A stretch of 64,000 bases of DNA from Muscardinus avellanarius (GCA_963383645.1 OY726566.1:93122029-93186028), one strand, 5' to 3'. Counted from the first letter of the stretch, positions 10,024 through 20,077 are shown. Notes: a model not told the origin generated them from the letters alone. Program-made: numbers and translations.

Positions 10024-12239
10024 ATAAATTTCATGATTGCTTTTTCTAGGTCTGTGAAGAATGTAGTTGGTATTTTGATGGTAATTGCATTGAATCTATA
10101 AATCATTTTTGGCAGAATGGCCATTTTGATGATATTTATTCTGCCTATCCACGAGCACAGGAGGTCTTTCCATTTTCCAAGGTCTTCTTCAATTTCTTTC
10201 TTTAATGTTTTATACTTTTTGTTGTAGAGGTCTTTTACATCTTTGGTTAGGTTTATTCCTAGGTATTTTATTGGTTTTGAGGTTATAGTGAATGGAATTG
10301 ATTGTTTTATTTCTTTCATTATGCATTCATTGTTGGTATAAAGAAAATCCTCTGATTTCTTTAGGTTGGTTTTTTATCCTTCAACTTTGCTGAATTTGTT
10401 AATTAACTCCAGAAGTCTTTTGGTTGAGTTCTTTGGGTCTTCCAGATAAAGGATCATGTCATCTGCGAATAAGGATAATTTTAATTCCTCTCTTCCTATG
10501 TGAATTCCTTTTATTTCCTTCTCTTGTCTGATTGCTGCAGCAAGAGTCTCAAGGACTATATTGAAGAAGAGTGGTGATAGTGGACATCCTTGTCTTGTTC
10601 CCGATTTTAGGGGAAATTCTTGCAGTTTTTCCCCATTCAGTGTAATGTTGGCTTTGGGTTTGTTGTATATTGCCTTACTGATGTTGAGGTATGTTCCTTT
10701 TATTCCAATTTTCTGTAGTATTTTTAACATGAATGGGTGTTGGATTTTGTCAAATGCTTTTTCAGCATCTATTGCTATGATGATGTGGTTTTTATTCTTG
10801 ATTCTATTTATGTGGTTGATGACATGTATTAATTTGCGTATGTTGAACCAACCTTGTTTTTCTGGGATGAAACCAACTTGGTCATGTTGTATTATTCTCT
10901 TGATATGGTTTTGAATGCGTATGGCTAGTATTTTGTTTAGAATTTTTGCATCTATGTTCATTAAAGATATTGGTCTGTAGTTTTCCTTTCTTGAGGTATC
11001 TTTATTTGGTTTGGGGATTAATGTGATACTGACCTCATAGAAGGAATTTGGGAGACTTCCATCTCTTTCAATTTCCTGGAATAAGTTATGAAGTATTGGT
11101 ATTAGTTCTTTACTGAAGGCTTTGTAGAATTCAGCTGGAAACCCATCTGGGCCTGGGCTTTTCTTTGATGGAAGAATTTTTATTGCCATTTCTATTTCAT
11201 TGTTTGCTATTGGTTGTTTTAGGCTTGCTATGTCCTCTTGGTTCAGTTTAGGTAGGTTAACTGTGTTTAGGAATCTATCGATTTCTTCCATGTTTTCTTG
11301 TCTATTGGAGTATAAATTTTTAAAGTAGTTTCTGATAATCCTTTGAATTTTTTCACTGTCTGTGGTGATGTTTCCTTTTTCATTTCCGATTTTAGTAATT
11401 TGCATTGATTTTCTTTTTCTTTTGGTTAGGTTGGCCAGGGGTTTATCAATTCTATTAACCTTTTCAAAGAACCACCTTTTTGTTTTGTTGATTCTTTGAA
11501 TTGTTTTTTTGTTCTCTATTTCATTTATTTCTGCTCGGATTTTAATAATTTCCTGTCTTCTGCTGGCTTTGGGGTTGGGCTGTTGCAGTCTTTCTAGATC
11601 CTTGAGCTGTGCCAATATGGTCTGAACTTGGTGATTCTGAGGCCTTCTTATGTGAGCACTCAATGCAGTAAACTTTCCTCTTAATACTGCCTTCATAGTG
11701 TCCCAAAGATTTTGGTAAGTTGTGTCTCTGTTTTCATTTATTTCCAAAAATTTCTTTACTTCTTCCCTAATTTCAGCTCTTACGCATTCATCATTCAATA
11801 GTGTATCATTCAGTCTCCACGTATTTGCATAGTTTCTTTTGAGTTTCCTGTTGTTGATTTCTACTTAAATTCCATTATGGTCTGAAAAGATGGAAGGAAT
11901 TATATTACATCTTTTGAATTTGCTGGTGCTTTTTTTGTGTCCCAGGATGTGATCTATTTTGGAGAAGGTTCCATGGGCTGATGAGAAGAATGTGTATTCT
12001 GTAGTTTCTGGATGAAATGTTCTGTATATGTCTATTAGGTCCATTTGGTTTATAGTTTTCTTTAGTTCTAAAGAGTCTTTAATCAACTTTTGCCTTGAAG
12101 ATCGATCCAGTGGTGTGAGAGGCGTATTGAAGTCTCCCAGAATTATTGTATTTGGGTCTATTTGAGATCTGATGTCCTGAAGGGTTTGTTTTACAAACGT
12201 GGTTGCATTCACATTTGGAGCATAAACGTTTACTATCAT
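9915..12239 (-). pseudogene. L1 ORF2 endonuclease and reverse transcriptase block
   Basis: One frame runs from 12239 to 9915 with only two in-frame stops, at 11867-11865 and 10376-10374. ORF2p is the endonuclease and reverse transcriptase that nicks target DNA and copies L1 RNA into it. The endonuclease part (12239-11865) shows ILGDFNTPL and SDHNGI, which contain catalytic-site residues of the apurinic-endonuclease-like fold. The reverse transcriptase part (11798-10374) shows [26 protein letters not shown] and the catalytic FADD box at residues about 444-447 of that segment. The endonuclease amino terminus, above 12239, is damaged. The protein is non-functional as it stands. Confidence 0.92.
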
Positions 12240-12571
12240 TATATCATATTGGTGTATTCTTCCTTTTAATAAAAGGAAGTGCCCTGATTTGTCTCTTCTG
12301 ATGTGTCTTAGTTTAAAGTCTGTTTTGTTGGATATAAGGATTGCTACCCCTGCCCTTTTTTGTTCTCCAGTAGCATGGTATATCTCTTTTCATCCTTTCA
12401 CTTTCTTGCAAACAGCATATATTTGGGTTATGTTTTTTGATCCACATTGCCAATCTATGTCAGAGGTGAGTTAAGTCCTCTGACATTAAGAGTTATTATT
12501 GAAATATGATTTTTGTTTTCCATCATTTTGTGTTCTGTCATCTGTTTGGTAGCTTTTTCTTTCTTCCTTTC
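12240..12571 (-). pseudogene. L1 ORF2 start region, degraded
   Basis: Conceptual reading in shifting frames gives an ORF2-like beginning (a LNVRGLNSP-like motif near 12480) and a CLQE-like motif. Several frame changes and stops follow, with apparent loss of sequence between the CLQE region and the following part. This removes a catalytic portion of the endonuclease. Confidence 0.65.
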
Positions 12572-13147
12572 TTAGAAGCCCCTCTGATCACTTTCCTCTC
12601 TTCTCTGGTTCTGAAATCTGCTTCTTTTTTCTTCTTTATGGTTTATTTCTTTAAGTATTTTCTCTAGTGTTGGCTTTGAATTCATAAATTTTTTGAGATT
12701 TTGTTTATCCTGAAATACTTTTATTTCACCCTCGACTTTGAATAGTAGTTTTGCTGGATAAAGCAGCTTTGGTTGGAAGTTATTTTCTTCCAAGGTCTGG
12801 ATCACGTCGTACCAGTCTCTCCTGGCATTCATGACCTGGGTTGTATAGTCTGGGGTGATTCTTATTATTTTGCCTCTGTATGTCACCTGACCTTTTGTTC
12901 TCACTGCTTTTAAGATCTTTTCCTTGGCCTCTATGTTAGTCATTTTGACTATTATGTTGCGTGGGGAGGTTCTATTTTGATCTTGTCTTAATGGTGTTCT
13001 GTATGTCTCTTGAACATGAAGATCTATCTCTTGTTCCATGTTAGGGAAGTTCTCCGAAATTATTTCTGTGAAGAGATTAGGGATGCCCCTGGTCTGTACC
13101 TCTGTCCCTTCTTCAATGCCTTTTATCCATAAGTTAGGGTGTTTCAT
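12572..13147 (-). pseudogene. L1 ORF1 RNA-binding and C-terminal domains
   Basis: A 191-codon open frame starting at an internal Met. It has the ORF1p RRM-like core (PNLWIKGIEEG, then RNIIVKMTNIEAKEKIL) and the C-terminal domain (RDWYDVIQTLEENNFQPKLL, YPAKLLFKVEGEIKVF). ORF1p binds L1 RNA and forms trimers. The native stop is at 12574-12572, just before ORF2. One frameshift at about 13148-13172 separates it from the upstream coiled coil. Confidence 0.9.
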
Positions 13148-13170
13148 GTTGTCCCATATTTGCTGTATGT

Positions 13171-13326
13171 TTAGGTTTTGTTGCTGAATGACTTCTGCAT
13201 ACTATTGACTGTGTTTTCGGTGTTGGATGAACTGTCTCCTAACAGTGATGTTCTACTTTCCATTTCCTCTAATCTTCCAGAATTTCTTTCTATTGCTGAC
13301 TTCATTTCATTTATTGACTCTTTCAT
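13171..13326 (-). pseudogene. L1 ORF1 coiled-coil segment
   Basis: The translation from the ATG at 13326 is rich in E/K/S with heptad-like spacing (MKESINEMKSAIERNSGRLE...MESRTSLL), as in the trimerising coiled coil of ORF1p. The same frame stays open upstream into the CpG-rich repeats as far as 13461, but that part is Pro/Arg/Gly-rich and unlike any ORF1p. The coiled coil is short, and the basic amino terminus seen in the older L1 (8390) is absent. Either the native ORF1 start is missing or this lineage uses a shorter ORF1. Confidence 0.75.
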
Positions 13327-13340
13327 TTCATTCCAAACAC

Positions 13341-13698
13341 AGGGTCCTTCCGGGTGAGGAGGGGGTCGCCTAGGAGTGCCCCGCCAGTGCCTGCCCACCC
13401 ACCTAGGGTCGAGGCCAGAGGCCCAGACCACAGGGTCCTTCCGGGTGGAGAGGGGTGTCACCTAAGGGTGCCCTGCCAGCGCCTGACCACCCGTACAGGG
13501 TCGGGGCCAGAGGCCCGGACCACAGGGTCCTTCCAGGTGGGGAGGGGGTCGCCTAGGCGTGCCCCGCCAGCACCTGCCCACCCACCCAGGGTTGGGGCCA
13601 GAGGCCCGGACCACAGGGTCCTTCTGGGTGGGGAGGCGGTCGTCTAGGGGTGCCCCGCCAGTGCCTGCCCACCCGTCCAGGGTCGGGGCCAGAGGCCC
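13341..13698 (-). repeat. CpG-rich ~91-bp tandem repeats at L1 5' end
   Basis: There are four head-to-tail units: 13341-13431, 13432-13523, 13524-13614 and 13615-13698 (the last slightly short). On the plus strand each begins 'agggtccttc' and contains 'gccccgccag' and 'gccagaggccc'. The copies are highly similar but not identical. The block is far more GC- and CpG-rich than anything else in the window. It lies inside the target duplications and abuts ORF1, so it occupies the place of an L1 5'UTR. By analogy with mouse L1 monomers it may be a promoter, but that role is inferred. Confidence 0.9.
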
Positions 13699-13712
13699 AA
13701 ATCAGAAATTTA
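13699..13712. repeat. Target-site duplication, right copy
   Basis: The 14-bp 'aaatcagaaattta' is identical to 8474-8487 and sits directly after the last CpG-rich unit. Confidence 0.9.
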
Positions 13713-14650
13713 ATGGAACCCGATAACAGAGAGTTGCAGAAGGACAAATCAGAAATTTAACAATAAAAACAATACAGGATTTCCAAGAAGAATTTAGAGA
13801 GAGCCTCAAAGAAATAAAGGAACAAATGAATAAATAAATGAATGAAAAAACAAATGAATAAAGGAACAATGAATCTGACAGTCTGAACAGGAATCAAAAA
13901 GAAGCTAAAGGAAGTGAAGGATGCAATCATTGAAGTGAAGGTGTTAATACAGACTATAAACAATAGATTAGACCACATGGAAAATAGAATCTCTCTCTTA
14001 GAAGATGATCACTGTAAAATGAACATATAGTATATCATTTAGAAAAAAACATTTGACAGCATGAATTGGACATCAAAGAGGTCCTTCTTAACAGAGCTAG
14101 ACTAAGAATAATAGGCATAGAAGAGGGAAAATAGAAGGTGAACCCAAAAGCATCAACAACCTTTTCAAAGAAATAATATCAGAATTATTCAAACATAGTA
14201 AAAGAGGTTGATAAACAGGTACAGGAAACTTAGAGAACCCTGTTTAGACAAGATCAGAGCAAAGGTTAACAATACCACATATTAAACTGACCATTGTAGA
14301 AGGCCAAGAAGAGAATCTTAAGGCAATAAAAGCAAAAGACCAAGTAACATTCGGAGGCAAACCAATTAGAATCACTTCACACTTGCCAAACCAAGTCATG
14401 AAAGTCAGAAGGGCCTGGAGTAACATATTTCGAACTCTGAAAGAAAACAACTTGTAGCCCCAAATTTTCTGCCTAGCAAAACTATGTGTCAAATTTGATG
14501 GGGAAATAAAAATATTCTACAACAAACAGAAGCTAAAAGAATTTATGTCTTCTAAACCAGCACTGGAGAAAATACTCAAAGAGATTAACTGCAAAGAAGA
14601 AATGAATAATACATGCCAGAACCAGAGTAACAATAATTTCCACTAAGCAA
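13713..14650 (+). pseudogene. L1 ORF1 remainder (older copy)
   Basis: The frames contain TIQDFQEEFRESLKEIKEQM (coiled coil), then an RRM-like region and a C-terminal region similar to the younger ORF1. It is broken by many stops and frameshifts. Just before it, a 29-bp unit (13731-13759) repeats the one at 8459-8487 with one mismatch, showing a duplicated coiled-coil-coding segment in this element. Confidence 0.75.
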
Positions 14651-14984
14651 ACAACTAAACAAAGGAGAACAAACACTACCTCAAATAGAAGTTAAAACTC
14701 AAAATGTTAGAAGTTAAAAACATCTCTCAGTAATCATGCTGAACATAAATGGCCTCAACTCACCAATAAAAAGAGTAAGGTGACAGAATGGATTAAAAAC
14801 CAGTATCCATCTATTTGCTGCCTTCAATAAACACACAAGTAAAGATAGTAACAAACTAAAGGTAAAGTACTGGAGCATTTCAACAGAACTCGAAGACAAG
14901 CAGGAGTAGCAACTATGATATCAGACAAGTTAGACAAGTTAGACCAAGCTTACTAGATGAGACAAAGCATTTTATTTTTAACTG

Positions 14985-15374
14985 GTGAAAGGAACAATCC
15001 AGGAAGAGGAAATAATAGTCAATATTTATGCCCCAAACATAGGTGCAGCTACTTTCATAAAACAAACTCTTTGTGACATTAAGTCACACACACATCCTAA
15101 TACACTAATACTGGGAGACTTCAACACCCCTCTCACACTGCTAGACAGATCTTCTAGACAAAATGTCAGTAAAGATGCCTCAGACCTAAATAACACCATA
15201 AAACAAATGGACCTATTAGACACATATAGAATATTCCACCCAACTACAGCAGAGTTTATATTTTTCTTAGTTGTTTATGGAACCTTCTACAAAATAGACC
15301 ACATCATGGGCCACAAAGTGAGCACTAGCAAACTCAAAAATTGTAACATACTTTCCTGTGTCTTTTCAAAATAG
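14985..15374 (+). pseudogene. L1 ORF2 endonuclease fragment (older copy)
   Basis: This 129-codon frame reads VNIYAPNIGAATFIKQTL, LILGDFNTPL, then KIDHIMGHK. It is the same part of the endonuclease as the younger L1's 12239-11865 block and clearly diverged from it. It ends within the endonuclease domain, before the SDH catalytic motif could be completed. Confidence 0.88.
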
Positions 15375-15945
15375 GAGATAACATACTTAAGAGTGAGTTT
15401 TAGATAAAGCTTTTATATGTGTGTATGGAGAATGGATTCAGTGCATTGAGGTCAGCGACAAGGAGGTAAGTTGTGCTGTAATTTCAGGTGAAGGCTTACG
15501 AAAGACGGTGCCAGCTTCTTAGGACAGGTGGGAAGAGATCCAAAAGCTAATTTAGAGTTAAAATCAGTTGGACATGATAATATGTGTAGAGTTTGAGCAA
15601 AGATACACATTTTGGCCGATTGCCAGCTTTCCAATCTGGTAACTGTGGTAGATAATGATGCTACTTGTTAAGAAAAAAAAAGTGCAAAAGGAGGAATGGA
15701 TTTATGGAGGTTTATATAAGAACCAAGGTACCGTCCTTTGCATACATCTCATGCTTCTCAGTTTCATTAAGATCTATCTAGTCTAACTAGATTTTTACTA
15801 GTCTTATCTGTTATCTTCTCTTAAAGTTTAAGGGTTTCACTCTTTTCTGCCTCCCCATAACCATTCATTGTACTAAGTCCTGAATATTGAAGTTATGTGT
15901 TTCTCTCTTCCTTTGTTTATTTTTATCTTTTTATTATTTATTTAC
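15375..15945. other. Unique non-coding sequence
   Basis: Begins abruptly at the broken end of the older L1. No repeat or exon is recognised. Confidence 0.45.
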
Positions 15946-15949
15946 TTTT

Positions 15950-16133
15950 GATATTGGGAATTGAACCTTGGGACATTCTATCTCCAAACCACCTCTGTAG
16001 CCATTTTCATTTTCTATTTTGAAACAAGGTCTTACTAAGTTGCTGAGGATGGCTTCACACCTGAGATTCTCTTATCTCAATCTCCCATGTACTAGGATTA
16101 CAGGGACACACCACAGTGACTATGACTGGCTCC
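15950..16133 (-). repeat. B1-dID SINE, diverged
   Basis: The reversed ID part ('gaattgaaccttgggacattc') is followed by the reversed B1 part ('ggtcttactaagttgctgag...actaggattacagggac'). Confidence 0.75.
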
Positions 16134-16447
16134 TCCTTTTAATTTGAAATTACAAACTTTACTTTCTTCTTTCTGAGTTTTGATTGGGAACTCATTTTAG
16201 TCTGTGAATATGAATTGTTAATTTTCATTCCTAGATGTATCCTTTATTTTTAGTATAAAATCATGCCAGCATGTATCTTTCTTAATAACTTTCTCTGTGA
16301 TTTTGTGAAAATAACCAGTTTTTTCAGTTGCAGGTGGAAGATGTTCAATTATTTCTGTGAAGCTAATTCAACTCCAAAGCTTTAGCTTTCTGGGTTCTCA
16401 CCAACTTGCTTTCTGTTCCTTAGATCAGAATATGAGGACAAGCCTGC

Positions 16448-16656
16448 AGTGGTTCAGAGTTTGGTTTCTGGAGTCAGGTTTACTACCTGGTTGGTGACTT
16501 TGTGCAAATTAACTCTTCTGTGTGTCACTTCATTTTCTATAAACTGTGAATGTACTTATTAACTTCGTAGGGCCTTAATGAGGGTGAAATAAGTTAGCAC
16601 ATGTAAAATGTTTAAACTGTGCCTGGCACATATTAAGTACTGAGTAAATGTCAATG
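16448..16656 (+). repeat. MIR SINE
   Basis: The MIR core is readable: 'ttctggagtcaggtttacta', then 'gtgactttgtgcaaattaac', and a 3' part with 'ataaactgtgaatg' and 'tgcctggcacat'. This is an old mammal-wide tRNA-derived SINE. Confidence 0.75.
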
Positions 16657-16675
16657 ACTATTACTGTATGTGTGC

Positions 16676-16745
16676 TCCCCAGCACCTGGCCTCATTCTAC
16701 CCAAATAGGAGGCATCAATAAGTGTTTTTATAATTAATGAATGAA
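16676..16745 (+). repeat. L2 3'-end fragment
   Basis: 'ccccagcacctggcc ... caataagtgtttt...aatgaatgaa' matches the L2 tail pattern (mean-size fragment, old). Confidence 0.5.
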
Positions 16746-16759
16746 TAGGCATGTTAATT

Positions 16760-17435
16760 ACAAGTTATTTCAAGTTGTGTCTTCCAGTGGTTCTTTGCAG
16801 CTCTCCTCCCCCACGCTTCCTTTGCACGCTTCCTTGACAAGAGTCCTGTCAAATGGTTGGGAAAATGTTTTCATTTGAGTGGTCATCCTAACCTAGAGAT
16901 GTTATTTGACATCCACTGTCACAGTCTGGGTGGTAACACACTTGAATCTAAGTAAAAGGGTCACACTTTTTTGTTTTTTAAGGGGTCTACTCTCCCTTGC
17001 CTTTATCCACCCTCCAGGTAAATATTCATGGCCATAATGAATATGGACATTTCTCTTCAAAGCTGGTTTGATCTTCTCTGTCACTAACCCTGATTTTACT
17101 ACATGAATGATTTAGAACAATGGGAGTATGACAAATAAAAGGGCTAGGGGAGAAAGTTTATTCTTTTTATTTGTTATTTAAGGATTTTACGTCTGAGCAT
17201 TTGGCATTACTGTTTTGCCTTCCTGTTGTTTCCAGTTTGAAATCACTTTCTTGCTCTTTGTAAAAATAAAAGTAAGAAAAGAAGTCATCGCCAACTCATG
17301 ATTTGTTAACATCTTTTAACCTAAAAGTATGAGAGTTACAGAGATATCAAATTAGTACTGTAAAAGGGTATAAATTGAAGTTTTTTTTTTTGAAAGTAAC
17401 ATAAATTCTTAAAAACAAAAATTGTATGACTGTAT
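16760..17435. other. Unique non-coding sequence
   Basis: No repeat, exon or RNA gene is recognised. Confidence 0.45.
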
Positions 17436-17436
17436 T

Positions 17437-17464
17437 TTTAGGGTTGTACAGAGAAGCATAACGT

Positions 17465-17510
<46 letters not shown>

Positions 17511-17998
17511 ACAAGATTTATTAGATTAACTCATTCAGTCATGGAGGCAGAGAAATCCTCTGATCTGCCATCTGCAAGCTGGAATCTAAGATGGTGTTCT
17601 TTCAGTCTAAACCTGATTGTCTGAGAAACATGTCCAGTGGTGGAAATGTCAGTCATAGGTGAAAGGGTCCAAAACCAGGGGGTGGGTTGTGTAGGTTCTG
17701 ATAATGTCACAAGCTAGAGAAGCAGGAGGGCCAGTATCTAGAAGGAGGAGAAGTTGGAAGTTGGAGGTTGCAGTTCAAGTAGAAAAATGGAATTCACTTT
17801 TCCTTGGACTTTGTTTCATTCAGGCCCTCAGGGGATTGGATGAATCAGTGGTGAGGGAGATCCGCTTTACTCACTGTAGAGACTTCAGTGGTAACCGCTT
17901 CCAACAGCACTCAAAGACATACTAGTAAGTGGTGGTGTCCAGCTATCTGGGCATCTTATAACCCAAGTTCAGTGGACATACTAAAATTGATCATCACA
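17437..17998 (+). repeat. Old interspersed repeat of uncertain family
   Basis: It begins 'agggttgtacagagaagcat' and ends 'aaaattgatcatcacag', a layout I recognise from a common mammal-wide repeat whose family I cannot name with certainty. Typical internal wording includes 'tcatggaggcagagaaatcc', 'gatctgccatctgcaagctgg' and 'gggattggatgaatcag'. A (GT)n microsatellite (17467-17508) has expanded within it. The small frame at 17704-17925 lies inside it and is not a gene. Confidence 0.55.
17467..17508. repeat. (GT)n microsatellite
   Basis: About 21 uninterrupted GT units inside the older repeat. Confidence 0.95.
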
Positions 17999-19012
17999 GG
18001 ATGAAAGTTTATATAAAAAGTCATGGCTAATCTGGAAGGGAACATTTTGACTTGGCTCGCAAGGCAAGCAATTGTTTATGCACACCATTCTCATAACATG
18101 GTTGCCAAAAGAGCACTGCTGACAGCAAGGCTGTTAATGAGGTAAGGATTCACTCATTTGTGATAACTATTCTTTCTAGGTTCTGGTACTGCTGAGAACC
18201 AACAATTTCATCTTCACTTAAATATCTAATGAATCTTTTTTTTTTTTTTAAATGTAAGAGAAGGTCTTTTGCCATAAGAATTCTTTACCATCTAAATTAA
18301 GTGGTAGAGTTCAATTATTTCTAGACTATTTACTCTGATTAACTTAATATAGTTTATTAGAATAGGTAAGGAATTTGAGGTAATTTTTCCTAAGGAGTTG
18401 AAATCATTCACCATTCACACATTAGTTAGTCATTTTTTAAACTTAATTTCCAGGACGTTTTAAGGAAAGTGTAACTCAAAGCTTATTTTAATTAACTTCT
18501 ACTCCCTTTGTCTAGATAATTTGTTTAGTTTAAGGTATATTTATTGCATTTTACACTTCAAAATTTGTAATTGCTACCTATACTTTTAGAAGTAACAATA
18601 TGCATTATATAAATAGGAATTGTGTCTCTTGTGAGGCGAATCTTGTGAGGCGAATCTTCTTTGTTCTTCACTTTTTTTCCTACCTTACTTTCTTTATTAA
18701 TTGCCATTATTTCATTATATTTCACTTGTTATTGAGGCAATTGTACTCAGAGTAATAATTGTAGAGTGTACTTATCTTAAAGTCATTTTACATACTTATA
18801 CACCCATGCAACTACCACTCAGGTTTTCTCATATACCAGGGATCTGTCTCTTACAAAACCTCACATATACTCTCTTCTTTTCTTCTCTTAGTCATTATTT
18901 CTTTAGGGAAGTTTTTTGGTTTTTGTGTTTTTTTATACTCTTCAACTATATTAGGTTTCTTCTCTGTATCACTTATAATTGTTCAATTAATTATTTATTT
19001 AAAATCTATATT
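17999..19012. other. Unique non-coding sequence
   Basis: AT-rich. It contains a 14-bp direct duplication ('cttgtgaggcgaat' twice at about 18629-18656). No exon or repeat family is recognised. The 113-codon frame at 18701-19042 runs into a SINE and is not a gene. Confidence 0.45.
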
Positions 19013-19014
19013 TA

Positions 19015-19225
19015 TGCCGGGCGTGGTGGCGCATGCTTGTAATCCCTGTGCTTGGGAGGCGGAGACAGGAGGATCACGCAGGTTTGAAGCCAGCTGCGCT
19101 GGCTTAAGATACCCTGATTCCAAATATTAAAAAGTATAAAATAGGTCTGGGAGTTAGCCCAGAGGTAGAAGGGCTTCCAGGAACCACAGTACCACCAAAT
19201 GAATAAATAAGCAAATAAAATAAAA
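19015..19225 (+). repeat. Young B1-dID SINE, compact subtype
   Basis: It begins 'gccgggcgtggtggcgcatg' and ends 'cttccaggaaccacagtacc' plus an AAAT-rich tail. It has the compact right part 'ggtctgggag...tagcccagaggtagaagggc' shared with the copies at 19813, 25817, 38731, 46232 and 47142. Confidence 0.9.
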
Positions 19226-19594
19226 TGTATATTTATCATTTATCTTAACATCCATGCTGTCAGGGGTCAAGTTAGTTTGGTTTATTGTATATATTAAGTA
19301 TCTTGTATAGTAATCACCCAATAGATAGTCATACTATTTGCAGATGATCACAATTTGAATATTATTCATTAAGCAAATGGTTGAACTAAACAGAAGCTTA
19401 AATATTTTCTTTCCAAGTAGAACTTTTTCCAGTATGTTGATAATATTTTGGAGAAACATATGAATATATCATAGACTCAATTGTAATGAGAATGAAATGG
19501 AAACCCAATGTTATTTAAGAGTATGAGATTACTGAGGTGGCATTTTTAGTACATAATTATTATTTTATTCACATAATTATTTCGTCAAATAAGC

Positions 19595-19695
19595 TTTATT
19601 AACTCATTTTTTATGGTCAATAAAACCATGGCTCATAGAGATTAAGTAACTTGACCAAAGTCACAAAACCAATGAATGTCAAAGTTGTTCTTTAA
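19595..19695 (-). repeat. MIR SINE fragment
   Basis: The reversed MIR core: 'tggctcatagagattaagta' then 'acttgaccaaagtcacaaaa'. Confidence 0.65.
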
Positions 19696-19812
19696 GAGTT
19701 TTATTATATAGAGTTTGCAAAATATCTTGCATTTGTATTGGCTATGATTTTTCTACTTTATTGAAATGATTTAAGTACAGCAACTTGCATTTATTTAAAA
19801 TCAAAAGATTTT

Positions 19813-20061
19813 GCCGGGCGTGGTGGCGCACGCTTGTAATCCCCGCGCTTGGGGGGCAGAGACAGGAGGATCGGGCAGGTTCGAAGCCAGCCGCGCGCGC
19901 TGGCTTAGGAGACCCTGTTTCCAAAAATGAAAATGTAAAAATAGGTCTGGGAGTGTAGCCCGGAGGTAGAAGGGCTTCCAGGAACCCCAGTACCACCAAA
20001 AAAAAATAATAATAATAATGAAAAATTAATAAATAAATAAATAATAAATAAATAAATAAAT
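19813..20061 (+). mobile_element. Young compact B1-dID SINE with 16-bp target duplication
   Basis: A perfect 16-bp direct repeat, 'aaaatcaaaagatttt', flanks it at 19797-19812 and 20062-20077. The left part is close to 7SL-derived consensus, with 'ggttcgaagcc' as a good B-box-like match. The right part is the compact ID-like 'ggtctgggagtgtagcccgg...agggcttccaggaacccc'. The tail is a variable AAT/AAAT repeat. It is one of the youngest-looking copies here. Confidence 0.92.
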
Positions 20062-20077
20062 AAAATCAAAAGATTTT

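Larger units (their letters stand above)
8488..13698 (-). mobile_element. Younger, nearly complete L1 inserted in older L1
   Basis: A minus-strand L1 of about 5.2 kb. Reading from its 5' end (high coordinate), it has four CpG-rich ~91-bp repeats (13698-13341), ORF1 (about 13326-12572), ORF2 (about 12530-8753), a short 3'UTR and an AT-rich tail ending at 8488. Exact 14-bp target duplications flank it, so the whole segment, including the tandem repeats, moved as one unit. ORF2 keeps long open stretches with a readable endonuclease, reverse transcriptase and C-terminal region, so it is much younger than its host element. It is still inactivated by stops, frameshifts and a small internal loss in the endonuclease. 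Confidence 0.92.
13699..15374 (+). mobile_element. Older L1, continuation: ORF1 and start of ORF2
   Basis: The host L1 resumes after the insertion. It holds the rest of ORF1 (coiled coil, RRM-like and C-terminal parts, about 13699-14650) and the first part of ORF2 (about 14735-15374). L1 similarity stops at about 15374, in the middle of the endonuclease. No reverse transcriptase, 3'UTR or A-tail follows. L1s are normally truncated at the 5' end, so loss of the 3' portion implies a later deletion or rearrangement. Confidence 0.85.

Noticed and set aside
10561..10914. 117-codon plus-strand hydrophobic frame
   Set aside because: It is the antisense shadow of L1 reverse transcriptase.
13354..13647. 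97-codon plus-strand frame across the CpG-rich repeats
   Set aside because: It reads antisense through ~91-bp repeats whose length is not a multiple of three; low-complexity Pro/Arg/Gly product.
13341..13698. CRISPR array or CpG-island gene promoter
   Set aside because: The units are contiguous with no spacers, and they moved with an L1; no host gene starts here.
17704..17925. 73-codon frame
   Set aside because: It lies within an old interspersed repeat.
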